Shown: positions 1 through 10,598, counted from the first letter of the stretch. The stretch is DNA of 64,000 nucleotides from Pseudoips prasinana (GCA_951640165.1 OX621252.1:32943934-33007933), one strand, 5' to 3'. Notes: generated by a model not told the origin, from the letters alone. Program-made: numbers and translations.

Positions 1-30
1 GGTGAAAAGGCATCTATCTCAGCATTGGCC

Positions 31-46
31 GTCGCAATATTGCGAC
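31..46. repeat. 16-bp perfect palindrome
   Basis: GTCGCAATATTGCGAC equals its own reverse complement. The surrounding first 300 bases hold no gene I can support; a short open frame runs on both strands but resembles nothing I know. Confidence 0.5.
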
Positions 47-599
47 AGCGCTGATATTCTGATAGCGCTCGACTATGGGGTCCACGGATAGTTAACCCCC
101 ATTACATACTTTATTAAAATCAAATAACAGATATTTGATAAACTAAGTACATTAATGATACAAATAAAAAGAATTTAATATAGTGAAGAAGATAGAAATG
201 TGTAACATTAAATCACAAAATAATAATATAAATGAGATTCATACAATTTCAATTAGATAAAATAATTTAAATACTAAATTATCATCAAATACATTTCATA
301 CACTAACAAATGTGATTCTGAATGATTTAGCGGAGACGTGGGCAAAAAAAATTATAAAACCTTTATTATGCGAATATACGGCATATCTAGTTCCTGAGTT
401 GTGTCCAGTCGAGACGGGTTGGCGATCGCAGAATGATGTTCTAAGAACACAGAGAGACGCTTCTGCCCATTCTATGAGAGATATTCCGTTCTACGCTTAC
501 GAGAGGAAATGTGGTAGTGATCCTCTTCTCCGTCAACCACATAGCCAAGCCATTTCCCATTTTTGAGATTATCTACTAACACTACTTTTTTCTCTACCT

Positions 600-1934
600 C
601 TTCTCTTATGGATCATCAGACCAAGGCTCAGACTATCAACTTTCTAAATGGTCTAACGCGTCCTAACATTAATCCTTTTCACTTTGTCCCAGTCGATTCA
701 AATGAGATTAAAAAGATTATCCTGTCCATTAAATCCAATGCAGTTGGCTACGATGAAATTAGCCGACGCATGTTATTACCAATCCTTGACCAACTGTTGC
801 CTGCAATTTCCCATATTATAAATTATTCCCTTGATTCCGGACTTGTCCCTTCCATATGGCGCTATGCTCATGTTCGTCCACTTCCCAAGATTTCAAATCC
901 GACACTTCCTAGTCATTATCGTCCTATCTCCATCCTTCCTTTCCTGTCTAAAGTGCTTGAGTCCTGTGTCCACAAGCAACTATCTCATTTTGTGCTTGCC
1001 AATAAGCTGATAAGCCCGTTACAATCCGGATTCCGACCAGGACACAGTACCACCACGGCGCTCCTTAAAGTGACTGGCGATATTAGAGCCGGCATGGAGG
1101 CGACCAACCTCACTGTGCTGGTGTTGATCGACTTTTCAAATGCTTTTAATACCGTCAGTCATGATATCCATGATATCCATCCTCTCCCATCTTATGATCT
1201 CTGATGAAGCGCTGGAGTGGTTTTCCTCTTATCTTATCTTATCTTATCTTCGAGAGCGCCATTCGATTCGTTTTCAATCTCCGTAAGTATGATCATGTGT
1301 CTGCTTACCGCACCCAGTTAAACTGGTTGCCCATTCGCCAGCGAAGAAATTTAAGAGCACTTACCACACTATTCTCCATACTGGACTCTCCTACTGCTCC
1401 TTCTTATTTAACGCCCCACTTTCAATATCTTTTTGCTACTCATAGTAAAACTCTCCGCTCTAGTCATAATCGTCTTTTACGATGTCCACCTCATAGCTCA
1501 GACTTTATTCATTCCACTGTCTTTGTCCAATTTATCCTTCTTTGGAATGAGCTTCCTTTTGGAATCAGGATGGCTAAGACACGCTTCGCGTTTAAAAAGA
1601 AAGTTCGTGAGTATATTTCTAAGAAACTACACACAGAAATGTCTCGTCAAAAATTATATTTATTATTGTGTAGTATGTTATAGTATAGTATTCATTAGAT
1701 TAAAATCATATAGTATTTATTGTATAGTATCTATTATATATATTATATATAGTGTTCGTAATTATTAAGTTTAATTATACGAATAATAAGTAAAAATACA
1801 TTTTAAATAACCCAAATACACCTGCCACGATCTCTCTGCACTATCCTAAGGTTGACTGGTTGAAAATGCCTTTGGCATTAAGTCCGCCAGCCAATGTACA
1901 TTCTCTGTGTACTAAAGTTTAAATAAATAAATAA
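600..1934 (+). mobile_element. LINE (non-LTR retrotransposon), internally deleted, with 3' tail
   Basis: Reverse-transcriptase coding remnants are followed by an A+T-rich 3' region that ends in an (AAAT)n tail at 1921-1934. The closing segment at about 1840-1920, with its gcattaagtccgcc motif, is of the kind that precedes the tail of many lepidopteran LINEs, from memory. The 5' end is not defined. The element is CR1/L2/Jockey-like; exact clade not assigned. Confidence 0.8.
605..1683 (+). pseudogene. LINE ORF2 remnant: RT N-terminal half joined to C-terminal end
   Basis: The first part (605-1200) encodes the RT fingers and palm start: YRPISILPFLSKVLE, GFRPGHSTTTALL and the motif-A block DFSNAFNTVSHD. 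After a frame change, SDEALEWFSSYL can be read at about 1198-1233. It runs into a short cttat repeat (about 1229-1252) and then directly into the C-terminal region (RFVFNLRKYDHVSAYR, QLNWLPIRQRR, LWNELP) in another frame. The GVPQGS and FADD blocks with the catalytic aspartates are absent, so the palm is deleted and the copy cannot be active. The junction lies around 1250-1262. Confidence 0.8.
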
Positions 1935-2011
1935 CAGTACTTACTTACTTTCTTTTGATATAGCAGGGGGAATGCCTAAACATCCCAACCGCAAAAAGTG
2001 TCTGAGGGTGG

Positions 2012-2775
2012 GTATTATTATTATTATTTATTAAATTAAAGGCCAACAAGGACCAATTATAAAAATACACTAATACAATACAATACTTAAAAATAACATA
2101 CAGAACAATTACATTACAATACAATGCAACAAAACAATATTTCGACACTATCCCGTACATGTACCATGTCACAGTGATACATGTACTGGCAGTAAAATCG
2201 CTGGGCGAAGGCGCTTAGGATACTGTTTGGGCTGACCCGCACCCTGCGCACCAGGGATGTGCACCGCTTGCGCATTGTTGTATAAAAACAATCCACGCGC
2301 GCTTCGGCGAACAGCCTTGAAGCGCTACAGAAGCAAGGCAGCCTCAACAACACCCTGAATGCATTAATGTCAATACATATGTCGGGCTCACACCGACTAA
2401 ACCTAACCTGCCGTGGACTTCACAAGGTCCCCGGTGTTCAGTGCTCGCTGCTCCAACTAAACTTCCCTGTCTAACCCTGCAACATAGATAAATTGCAGAA
2501 TCTTTTTGGCAGGAGTATCGATAACATCGTCCATCGGCCCAGGACGGGGTTACATTTATGCATCAGTGGCTCACAGTGACAGAGCAGGTGTAGAGGTGTT
2601 TCGTCTGCGTTATTGCAGAAACTACACACTCTGCAGTCTCCGATGCCCACCGTAGACAGGTGTTTCCTGAGACGGCAATGTCCCGTTAACACCCTAGTTG
2701 TGATGCATAAATTCCTCCTATTAAGCGCGAGGGATTCGTTTGCAGTTTTGCGGTCGGTGTGTAGTCGATGAGTAG
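2012..2775 (-). mobile_element. LINE 3' fragment ending in an (ATT)n repeat
   Basis: On the minus strand a coding remnant is followed by a 3' untranslated stretch (2470 down to about 2032) and a TAA/ATT microsatellite tail at 2012-2030. It is 5'-truncated. Its upstream edge meets an unrelated SINE-like repeat near 2775. Confidence 0.65.
2471..2770 (-). pseudogene. LINE C-terminal cysteine-histidine region fragment
   Basis: The readable frame contains NRRNLCITTRVLTGHCRLRK followed by CSFCNNADETPLHLLCHC. This matches the conserved LTGH-RLRKHL block and C-x2-C / H-x4-C cluster found downstream of the RNase H domain in R1/LOA-type LINEs. No RT or RNase H catalytic blocks remain. The N-terminal residues of the open frame (MGGLNNSDSG) come from the neighbouring SINE-like repeat and are fortuitous. 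It ends at a stop before the A+T-rich 3' tail. Confidence 0.65.
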
Positions 2776-2944
2776 TAGTTACCCCACTGTCAGAGTTGTT
2801 CAAGCCGCCCATTAGGCTTCTAACATGGATTAACTACAGTTCCCTAATGGCTACAATTACACTTATTTACCACCCATCTATGGAGCGACCGCTATTTGCT
2901 TGTCCTCGCTTACGGACCGGTGTGAGCATCTGGCTATGAGCGCC
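2772..2944 (+). repeat. SINE-like repeat family A, shortened copy
   Basis: Shares the gtcagagttgttcaagccgcc start and the cttacggaccgg...ctatgagcgcc end with copies at 5298, 20424, 48553 and 57196. The middle is deleted relative to the 5298 copy. Confidence 0.7.
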
Positions 2945-3218
2945 GCTCTACTCACAGTTAAAGGGTTAAACTTATATTATATCTGTGTCTTGAAAGCAGT
3001 CTACGTAATAACTTTCTGGATGTATTTAACGCGTTAGCTTTGAACAAATTTTGATAAAAAAAGTATTCGAGAAGGTATGCTTTATAAATATTAGTTATTC
3101 ATTTCGTTCAAATCCGTCATTGTTAAGAAAAGTTCGAGGCGGTTGTATGTTTTGAAAAACAGTACTTAATTAATTTCAACGTTAAGTTATACATATAGGA
3201 AAAATAGAATTAAGTATA

Positions 3219-3345
3219 GATAGATAGATAACTCTTTATTGGACACCAAAGACATAAACTTAGAGTAAAAAAATACATTAAAATGGAAATAGTACAAGTG
3301 GCGGCCTTATCGCTAAAAGCGATCTCTTCCAGGCAACCGATGAAT
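3219..3345 (-). mobile_element. LINE 3' end fragment
   Basis: Minus-strand LINE terminus. On the plus strand it begins with a gata microsatellite and aactctttattgg, and ends with ggcggccttatcgctaaaagcgatctcttccagg. A related stretch occurs at 30265-30325. Family recognised from memory of lepidopteran repeats; clade not assigned. Confidence 0.5.
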
Positions 3346-3352
3346 GGACCAG

Positions 3353-3593
3353 GGGCTCTACCGGCTAAGTCGCCGAACATGGATTTTATAAATGGCGTAC
3401 AAATAAATAAAGGTTAAAAATGACTTAATCAAACGTCAAATGGGCTGCCATGAGCACATGTGACGTCATAAATGGTCCGGAATCGATTGTCAACGTTGAA
3501 GAAGATTTAACGATTTATTAAGTAATTTTTAACCTTTATTTATTTGAACGCCATTTAAGAAATCGAAGTTCGGCGGCTTATTCGGTAGACGCC
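3353..3593. mobile_element. Foldback MITE, copy 1 (CAG target duplication)
   Basis: Almost the whole 241 bp is an inverted repeat. It begins GGGCTCTACCGGCTAAGTCG and ends in an imperfect complement of this. It is flanked by CAG at 3350-3352 and 3594-3596, within CCAGG on both sides. It directly abuts copy 2, the two sharing one CAG. A 3-bp CWG duplication would suit a PIF/Harbinger-type transposase, which is inference. Confidence 0.85.
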
Positions 3594-3596
3594 CAG

Positions 3597-4119
3597 GGGC
3601 TCTACCGGCTAAGTCGCCGACCATCGATTTCTTAAATGGCGTTCAAATAAATAATGGTAAAAAATGACTTAATTAATCGTTAAATCGGCTTCCATGAGCA
3701 CATGTGACGTCATAAATGGTCCTGAATCGATAGTCAACGTTGAAGTCAATTGAACGATTGATTCAGTCATTTTTGAAGTTATACTTCTTTTGGCGCGATG
3801 GAGAAAAATGATGAGAGTGAATTTTTACGATGCGCGCGCACACCGACACCAAAAAATTTAACAGATGAAGTTAGTTCTAGGTGGTATGAAAATGTATGAG
3901 AGTGAATTTTTGGGATGCGCGCGCATCGTGCGCGCGCATCGTAAAAATAACAGCATGGCGTTAGTTCTAGGTGGTATGAAAATTGATAACTATGTTCAAG
4001 TTGTATATTAAGAAGTATAACTTCTAACGCGTGTACATAAGTACACACAAGTTTTTTTAACCTTTATTTATTAGAACGTCATTTAAGAAATCGATGTTCA
4101 GCGACGACAGCGACAACCC
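3597..4119. mobile_element. Foldback MITE, copy 2, interrupted by a nested element
   Basis: Same terminal sequence as copy 1 at 3597. The left arm and centre run to about 3774, then a nested element intervenes to about 4051, and the right arm resumes (aacctttatttatt...) and ends at 4119 before CAG. The right terminus is degraded. Confidence 0.8.
3775..4024. mobile_element. Nested TIR element with 15-bp perfect inverted ends
   Basis: GAAGTTATACTTCTT at 3775-3789 is exactly inverted at 4010-4024. The interior holds duplicated segments around gcgcgcgcat and two copies of gttagttctaggtggtatg. It lies inside MITE copy 2. A further 27 bp (4025-4051) separate it from the resumed MITE arm, so the true right boundary may be 4051. 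Confidence 0.7.
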
Positions 4120-4124
4120 CAGAA

Positions 4125-5290
4125 CTGTTAGTGAATATAAAGACGGGGGTAGTAGTTAGTATAGTTTATATTCTATTACATTATAAGGTGTGAAAAGGTA
4201 AGAGAAAATAAAGGCTGTTTTATATTATTATTTATTAATTTCAACAATATTAAACTAGGACATTCACATAAATATATTCAACGTACCCAAATATCTTGCC
4301 GATTAATTTCTCCTTAATTACGGCCTCCTCGATAAACTAAACACAAAAGAGATAATTGAAAAGAGGGGGAACCCACTTTGTTAACACTTTATATCTTCAA
4401 TTATAAGCTAACTACAAGTTGTAAACAAGGGACTAGGTACGTATCTAAAATAGAGGTATAGCAATGTACTTACTTATCAATGTACTTAATTAATACCAAT
4501 TATTTTATTATAATAATACAAGTATTTAACTTAAGTTAATAACAAAGAACCTAAATAAACTTATGAATATACATAACTACCTACATTAATACTAATTACT
4601 AAATCTACGCAAAAGTAAATTATATACATAAATAAATTAAAACTAACTACAGATGGCGCCGTAGTATTCCTCCGAATCGAGGCCATGAGAAAATGTGCCC
4701 AGAAGACTGGCTGAATTACCACGTTGTATTGCTAAACTAATTCTTTGGTCAAAGAAAAAGCCAGCCCTCTGGTCACGGGAAGCGTCAACCAAACGCTTCG
4801 AAATGTACAATGTACTTACTCGCTTTACATTTAGTTTTACCATCAGTCACCCATCCTCATACGCGCTTATACAACTCTTGTTTGTATTGTTTTGGGTTTA
4901 GCGAAGTCTATATTGTCATATTTCTTATTATTAATTTAGCTTTGGTCTCATAAAATTTTAAGTAGGTATAGGTACACAAAAAAAATTAAAAAGACATGGT
5001 CCGACAACGAAACAGCTAAATAAATGTCTATGACAGATTGCAAAGCTAAGCAGGATACAATAAAAAAAAAATATAATAAAAAAATATATGGAAAAATAAA
5101 ATTGGTACATGTTGAATAGAAAGGTTTGTTTCTTAATTAGTAATACAGGTTTTTTTTCTAAAGGTATTTCAGGCACCAGTCTCTCACCAAGTTAGCCTAA
5201 TAAATACCTTTTGTATTATGTATTCGTTCGTAAATGTTTAGTATAATGTGTTAACTTAGTGATAAGAAACCTAAATGTTTTTATTATATT
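4125..5290. other. A+T-rich stretch with no supported gene
   Basis: No coding region is supported. A 121-bp TGTTA...AACA segment (4126-4246) has LTR-like ends but no partner, primer site or target duplication. At 4843-4643 a minus-strand frame (DQRISLAIQRGNSASLLGTF) looks like a mobile-element protein tail, but I cannot assign it. Confidence 0.4.
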
Positions 5291-5297
5291 ATTATCG

Positions 5298-5620
5298 TAT
5301 GGGCAGTGGTTACCCTAGTGTCAAAGTTGTTCAAGCCGCCTATTAGGCCTCTGACATGGCTTAACGACTGTTGCCTAATGGCTACAACCGGGACCGACAG
5401 CTTAACGTGCCCTCCGAAGCACGGAGACGCTCAGAAATTAATCCACTTTGGCGGTCACCCATCTATGGACTGACCGCGAGCCTAGTTGCTTAACCTCGCC
5501 AATCACTTACGGACCGGTGAGAGCATCTGGCTATGAGCGCCATTTGGAGGGGTATACAGTCTAGTTGCTTAACCTCGCCTATCACTTACGGATCGTCGAG
5601 TGCATACAGCTATGAGCGCC
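5298..5620 (+). repeat. SINE-like repeat family A, long copy with duplicated 3' end
   Basis: Best copy of family A (gggcagtggttaccctagtg ... ctatgagcgcc). The last 60 bp (ctagttgcttaacctcgcc to ctatgagcgcc) are repeated in tandem at 5561-5620. No tRNA-like head is evident. Confidence 0.75.
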
Positions 5621-5698
5621 TCAATATTATAGCAAGATTATAGCAATGTAAGGTAATGTTATGATTATTTCTTGGAACTGCAGACTACTTTGTAAATC

Positions 5699-5882
5699 AA
5701 ACTAATATTATAAAGGCGAAAGTTTGTGAGTATGTGAGTGTCAATGTTTGTTACTTCTTCACGTCTAAACGGCTCGAGCTATTTTAATAAAATCTGGTAT
5801 GGAGTTAGCTGATACCCTGAATGAACCAAAAGGCTATCATTTATAAAGTTTAACGCGGGTAAAACCACGGGGCTAAGCTAGT
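5699..5882 (+). mobile_element. Helitron-like non-autonomous element
   Basis: Starts ctaatattataaaggcgaaag. Ends with a short hairpin (acgcgggtaaaaccacgggg) just before GCTAG, the layout expected of a Helitron 3' end. Same family as copies at 45380, 47213, 53435, 58330 and 63278. Class assignment is inference from structure. Confidence 0.65.
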
Positions 5883-5887
5883 AAAAT

Positions 5888-5990
5888 ATAATAATAATAA
5901 TATCTGGGACATTATTTACACACGGCCATCTGATCCCAAACTAGGCAGAGCTATGGCAGACAGACAACTGATAAACATGCTTTTATATAA
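5888..5990 (-). repeat. tRNA-type SINE family S1, 3' fragment
   Basis: Reverse orientation of the S1 body, showing the gggacattatttacacacgg and catctgatcccaaactaggc segments. The tRNA-like head is missing. The full-length reference copy in this window is at 34146-34420. Confidence 0.65.
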
Positions 5991-6272
5991 ACTTTTACGT
6001 AACTAGTAAAGTGCAGCTAAAAACGAAATTAAAAGAATTGTTAGAGTATGGAATTAACAAGTAGTGTAAGTTCAAAACAATATATCCATAAGGGCAGAAA
6101 TGTAGTAAATAAGTAGCTTATAGGGTAGCTTAATAATTGTAAATATATACTTAAATATAGCATTTAAGTTAGATGTCAGATGAATAAGAGCGAGTCGCCT
6201 ACAAAGTGCGTTAGCCGTTTGGCGTTTATTATGTTAAGAACCATTAATGTAACTTTAATGTGAATAAACAAT

Positions 6273-6300
6273 AAAATATATATATATATATATATATATA
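6273..6300. repeat. (TA)n microsatellite
   Basis: Uninterrupted alternating TA run, directly before a LINE 3' fragment. Confidence 0.9.
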
Positions 6301-6588
6301 CCTTTAATATAGACAGAACCATTGACAATATGTAGTAAAAATATTAGACTTAAACTAGATAATTAAACATAATCTCTTGACAATAACTTGATACGAGCTA
6401 GCTAAATATCATTTCTGTAATAAAATAAATTTTATAAATGTTTTCATACAAGATGTACCTAAATATCTATGTTACTAGAAATAATATCTAATGTATACAA
6501 CTATATTACTACGAACATGTTCTGACGATTTACAAGCGCTTTTTTAAAGTCTACGTGAATAAAAACCTTTTTTATTTTATTTTATTTC
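6298..6588 (+). mobile_element. LINE family Z, 3' end
   Basis: 3' terminal part of a LINE ending gtctacgtgaataaaaacc followed by a (TTTTA)n tail. Other copies are at 14816, 20833, 24420, 32411, 35531, 49708 and 54241. Only 3' ends are present in the window, so the clade is not assigned. Confidence 0.75.
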
Positions 6589-6639
6589 TAAATATATACA
6601 TATTATAGACTTGAATCATATTCTGACATAGAACTAATA

Positions 6640-6730
6640 ATTGTATTCATCACACAAAAATTTGTCCTGGATGGGGATCGAACCAACGACCTAGCAGTCA
6701 CTAACCAATAGACCAACAGGGCAGTCAATA
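6640..6730 (-). repeat. tRNA-like SINE head fragment
   Basis: Contains gtcctggatggggatcgaac, the reverse complement of a box-B-like sequence, followed by an anticodon-arm-like segment. Not a functional tRNA gene because the stems are degenerate. Confidence 0.5.
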
Positions 6731-7306
6731 ATCTTTATCAGTTTACAAACACACGTCGCTAAAAGAACTATAATTTTCCAAGCTTACAACCCTGTAATTA
6801 TATAACAAAGGAAAATTTTGTACAATCGGGGTAAATATAATCTAGTTTATCTCTCTTGCGAGTCCAAAATAGGGATAAGGGATGGTTGCCATGGTTACGT
6901 GACCATCCCATTTCAACAACACATAATTGTAATTCATCTCAGGAACTGTAGCGGATATTTATCTCTAGTGGAAAGTGTACTTAAGAACCCATTAAAAACG
7001 CTATGAACGTTAAGCATGAGGATACATTTCTAGGGTTCCGTACGACCCAACTTCGAACCCGAACTCATCTTCCACTGTCCGTCCAACTATCCGTATGTCT
7101 CTTAGAGAGTTGCAATTTTGTTGCAATTTTGTTGTAAGTTGCAGTTTGAAGATGTTTTGAAGTATAAATTCTTTACGCATGATCGACTTGGGAGTAATCT
7201 GGTACATGAATATATATACCTTCAACACGGAGCATGCTCTATCGCAACATCAAGAATGAAGTCTCAATAGTCTAGTTTTAAACAATACCATTCTAAACAA
7301 TTATCA

Positions 7307-7615
7307 ATCTATACAAATAAATAAAATTGGAGTGTCTGTTTGTAATATTGAAATAGCCGGTCTTTACTACATAAATATGAATATATATACGGTACATACA
7401 CCAAAATAACATTTTTTACAATTTTTGTCTGTCTGTTTGTTCCGCCTAATCTCTGAAATGGCTGGACCGATTTTGACGGGACTTTTATTGGCAGGTAGCT
7501 GATGTAATAAGGCGTAACTTAAGCTACTTTTATTTTAGACAAAAGTATTTTATTTTACTAAAAAACTAAATTAACTAATTAACTCGCGGACGAAGTCGCG
7601 GGCACAGCTAGTTAT
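7307..7615 (+). mobile_element. Helitron-like element, second family
   Basis: Starts tctatacaaataaataaaat and ends with the hairpin ctcgcggacgaagtcgcggg followed by CACAGCTAGT. The internal segment ctgaaatggctggaccgatt is typical of a widespread lepidopteran repeat, from memory. The near-terminal hairpin and CTAG end support a Helitron-type element. Confidence 0.7.
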
Positions 7616-7629
7616 TTATATGCACGCTT

Positions 7630-7978
7630 GACTTGGGTATTAAGCTGGTGAATGCGTGACGAACGCTTTACGAAAAGTGTGATCAAGACAGGCAAACGTA
7701 AGTTGAGTGGGAGATATCAGTAAGTTACTGAAAATAGAAAGAGAGAGTGACGTTTCGTGTATTACTGTTTACAAGAGAGGTGCGAGCACACGTTTACATT
7801 CTCTCTTTCTACCCTAAAAAAAAATATGATGTACAATCCCATGCAAACTTCCACCGAAAATTGGTTTGAACGAGATCTAGTAAGTAGTTTTTTTTAATAC
7901 GTCATAAATCGTAAACCGCAATTTACCTTTCAGTTAATCAACTGAAATACTTGCTGCTACGGAACCCTTCATGGGCGA
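7630..7978 (-). mobile_element. Composite of repeats P and G, partial, minus orientation
   Basis: 7630-7812 is the reverse of a repeat (P) also at 54955-55225 and 55795-56075, recognisable by ctcgcacctctctctc-like and cttacg-like segments. 7815-7978 is a partial reverse copy of repeat G (ggccaagtgcgagtcgg family) and forms an inverted pair with 8525-8720. Confidence 0.6.
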
Positions 7979-8154
7979 GTTTTATTCACGTCCTTCTATG
8001 TAATATTTTAGTCTTTAGATGCTATCCTAATAAATATTAAAGAGATGTTCAATATTGAATAAGAAATATTTACATCTTTATAGAATGTTATTTGTATGAA
8101 TTCATTTAATTCAATAATAAAACACTCATCTCGTTGGAGGTTACATTTGGATTG

Positions 8155-8373
8155 GTCCATGCTGTGTGGTGACGGCATAGAATATCATCACCCCATCTCA
8201 TCCCGTGGGTGGCGTAGAAATCGTCCGGGGAATACCTACCAGAGAACGAGCAGCAGCGTTTTCGACCATCAAACTGTGATCGCCAACCCGTCTGCCAAGT
8301 GTGGCGATTATAGCATATCCCCCATTCTTTGGGGAGGCTTTGTCCAGCAGTGGATGTACTCTGGCTAACATGA
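8155..8373 (+). repeat. SINE family C
   Basis: Begins tccatgctgtgtggtgacgg, contains ccccatctcatcccgtggg and gagcagcagcg, and ends gtccagcagtggatgtactc. Copies at 19226 and 33890 on plus and 34945 and 61975 on minus. The last ~30 bp match the start of RTE-type LINE 3' ends at 18503 and 50830. Confidence 0.8.
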
Positions 8374-8524
8374 GGATAGGATTGGGACCTCTAATGCGAG
8401 CACCCTCTTTCGCAAAATTAATGATTCACCTGACCAGAATGGCCTTCATTTTGGTCAAGGAATCGGCACTGCCCATCAGTTACATGGGTAGATAGCGAAC
8501 CTTAACTTACGTCCACCTTGTATA

Positions 8525-8995
8525 AAAAAGCGGCCAAGTGCGAGTCGGACTCGCCCATGAAAGGATGCAGCAGCAAGTATTCTAGTTGATTGAATGAAAG
8601 GTAAATTGCGGTTTAAGATTTATGACGAATAGAAAAAAAAACTACTTACTAGATCTCGTTCAAAACAATTTTCGGTGGAAGTTTGCATGGTAATGTACAT
8701 CATATATTTTTTTTTAGTTTTCTCAATCCCTTATTTTAGAAGTTACAGGGGGGGACACTTCAACTGTAGCTACAGCTCTTATAGTTTCGAAAAGAAGTGG
8801 CTGAGACTTACGGACGGACGGAGAGACAGACAGTGTAGGTATATATACAGAATATTATTATTAACATGTACTCGTAATTATGAATAAATCAGTATGTGCA
8901 TGACACTCGTTGTACTCATTCGTGTCCCTCCTATTGATATATCTTTACAAACAGACAGACATAACAAATCTATAAGGGTTCTCTTTTGTGCCATT
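8525..8995 (+). mobile_element. Repeat G (gggttccgta family), interrupted copy
   Basis: Begins ggccaagtgcgagtcggact and ends ctataagggttctc...ctacgttaccctaa. About 115 bp at 8833-8947, between two acagacag-type runs, has no counterpart in the copy at 55250 and is probably an insertion. Confidence 0.65.
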
Positions 8996-9143
8996 TAGCT
9001 ACGTTACCCTAATTATGCGCTCGTAGCACTTCAGTCAGCACTTTGTCACGCGGTCCGTTTATACATGGGTGACCTTCAAGGTGAAATAATTTTATTTATT
9101 TAGTTTTTTTTTATGCTGAATGGGTTTGCGCTTGACCACGATC

Positions 9144-9495
9144 TCACGTGATGGTAAGTGAAGATGTGGTCGAAGATAGACCGCGCGTACCCATAAGATG
9201 TCTGTTCACTCTAGCCTTGAATAAACCCATGCTGTATGAGTCTGGGAACACGTCGTTCGGGAGGGTGATCCACTGCTTAGCCGTGCGTATGATAAAGGAG
9301 GAAGCAAAGCGCTTCGTACGGCAGAATGGGATGTCAAAACAACAAAGCGGTGAAAACCCTCCCAACGCCTAGTAGTCCGATAATAAAAGGGGGAAGGAGG
9401 GATAAGTTCATGGAGGTCTTGAGCGCATTCTCCATGAAATAGCCTATAGAAAACCGATAAGCTTGCAACCTTAATTTAAGGGAGTCTTCATGCTA
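9144..9495 (-). pseudogene. LINE ORF2 C-terminal fragment, frameshifted
   Basis: Two reading frames on the minus strand carry consecutive blocks of one LINE C-terminus. RRVASLSVFYRLFHGECAQD and FYYRTTRR are readable upstream (9495-9370). KRFASSFIIRTAKQWITLPN, DVFPDSYSMGLFKARVNRHL and a stop follow. This R-T-x-x-W-x-x-L-P-x-x-V-F-P pattern is the usual end of insect LINE ORF2 proteins. At least one frameshift lies near 9370. No catalytic part remains. Confidence 0.75.
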
Positions 9496-9595
9496 CGGAG
9501 AACACAAGTCACGTTGTCGTTTAAACCAGTACCTTTACGATGCAGATAAAGAAAGATAAAAGGTAGAACCTAAAAGGAATAGGTATTTCTCTCTT

Positions 9596-10080
9596 TGACG
9601 GGCCTGTTAGCGTGGTTGGTAAATGCTTGCACGCTGCAGGTCGTGATTTCGATTCCCACCCAGGGGCTCTACCGGCTAAGTCGCCGAACATCCATTTCTT
9701 AAATGGCGTTCAAATAAATAAAGGTTAAAAATGACTTAATCAATCGTTAAATCGGCTTCCATGACCACATGTGCCGTCATAAATCGTCAACGTTGAAGCC
9801 GATTTAATGATTGATTAAGTCATTATTAACCTTTATTTGTTTGAACGCCATTTAAGAAATCGATGTTCGGCGACTTAGCCGGTCGAGCCCCAGGACAAAT
9901 ATTTTTGTGCATGAACATGTATGTTTGTCCTGACTGTGTAATTATCTCTATAAATATGTATTAATAAAAGAAAAAGTAGTTTATGTATATTAGATATCTG
10001 ATTTCCATAGTACATGTTCTGTTAAGTTTAGGATCAGATGGCCGTGTGTGAATAATGTCCCCGATCATATTGGTAAGGTA
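9596..10080 (+). repeat. tRNA-type SINE family S1, split by a foldback MITE
   Basis: The tRNA-like head (ggcctgttagcgtggttgg ... gatttcgattcccaccc) runs to 9663. The MITE occupies 9664-9890, and the SINE resumes at 9891 (caggacaaatattttt...) through the body gttctgttaagtttaggatc to about 10080. Confidence 0.85.
9664..9890. mobile_element. Foldback MITE, copy 3
   Basis: 227 bp. GGGCTCTACCGGC at the left end and GCCGGTCGAGCCC at the right. Target CAG is duplicated at 9661-9663 and 9891-9893. Uninterrupted SINE copies elsewhere (reverse at 34344, cacccaggac in sense) show the single-CAG empty site, which fixes the boundaries. Confidence 0.9.
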
Positions 10081-10204
10081 AGCTGCACCATATTTTTATG
10101 CAAATAAATATATAATATAATAAATATTTTATTTAAGTACTTTACTACAAATCTTGAATGAATTCGTTATTGGCTTTCAGAATATAAATTTATTTAATGG
10201 TCGG

Positions 10205-10470
10205 CCGCAGCGTTGGAATCTTCAATTAAGCAAAAAAGTCCCGAAAATTGTGTTTTATAGAAGTATACCTGGCCTGTGTGAATGGTACAACCGAAAGGGA
10301 AAGCCCGCGAAGAACATTCTCTGACCAAATCGGAGACAAACAACAAAAAGACAAATGACAGTAAACGAGGAAAAACAGGTTGGCAAAAATTGGCCAATGG
10401 AAATCCGTTGTCTCTGTCTACCCCTCTAGGAAACAGTGTGTGAGTCTAAGTATGTATGTATGAAATATGC
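10205..10470 (+). pseudogene. Degraded LINE 3' coding/terminal fragment
   Basis: Contains ctgaccaaatcggagac and aatggaaatccgttgtctctg, followed by cctctaggaaacagtgtgtgag and a gtatgtatg run. I recognise this as the end of a common lepidopteran LINE. No continuous frame with recognisable domains remains. Confidence 0.5.
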
Positions 10471-10598
10471 TCAGTATAATTTACTTATAACGTAGTAACT
10501 GTGGTAGTATTATGTATAACGATTTTAAACAATCCATTGTTTACAATACTATATTTAAGTAAGACACACAGTAGTAGTAGTCTTTTAATGAATGTAGA

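Noticed and set aside
4126..4246. TGTTA...AACA segment resembling a solo LTR
   Set aside because: No second copy, no primer-binding site and no target duplication; the ends are too short to be convincing.
4643..4843. Minus-strand frame with DQRISLAIQRGNSASLLGTF
   Set aside because: Looks like a mobile-element protein tail, but neither family nor boundaries could be supported, so no CDS was called.
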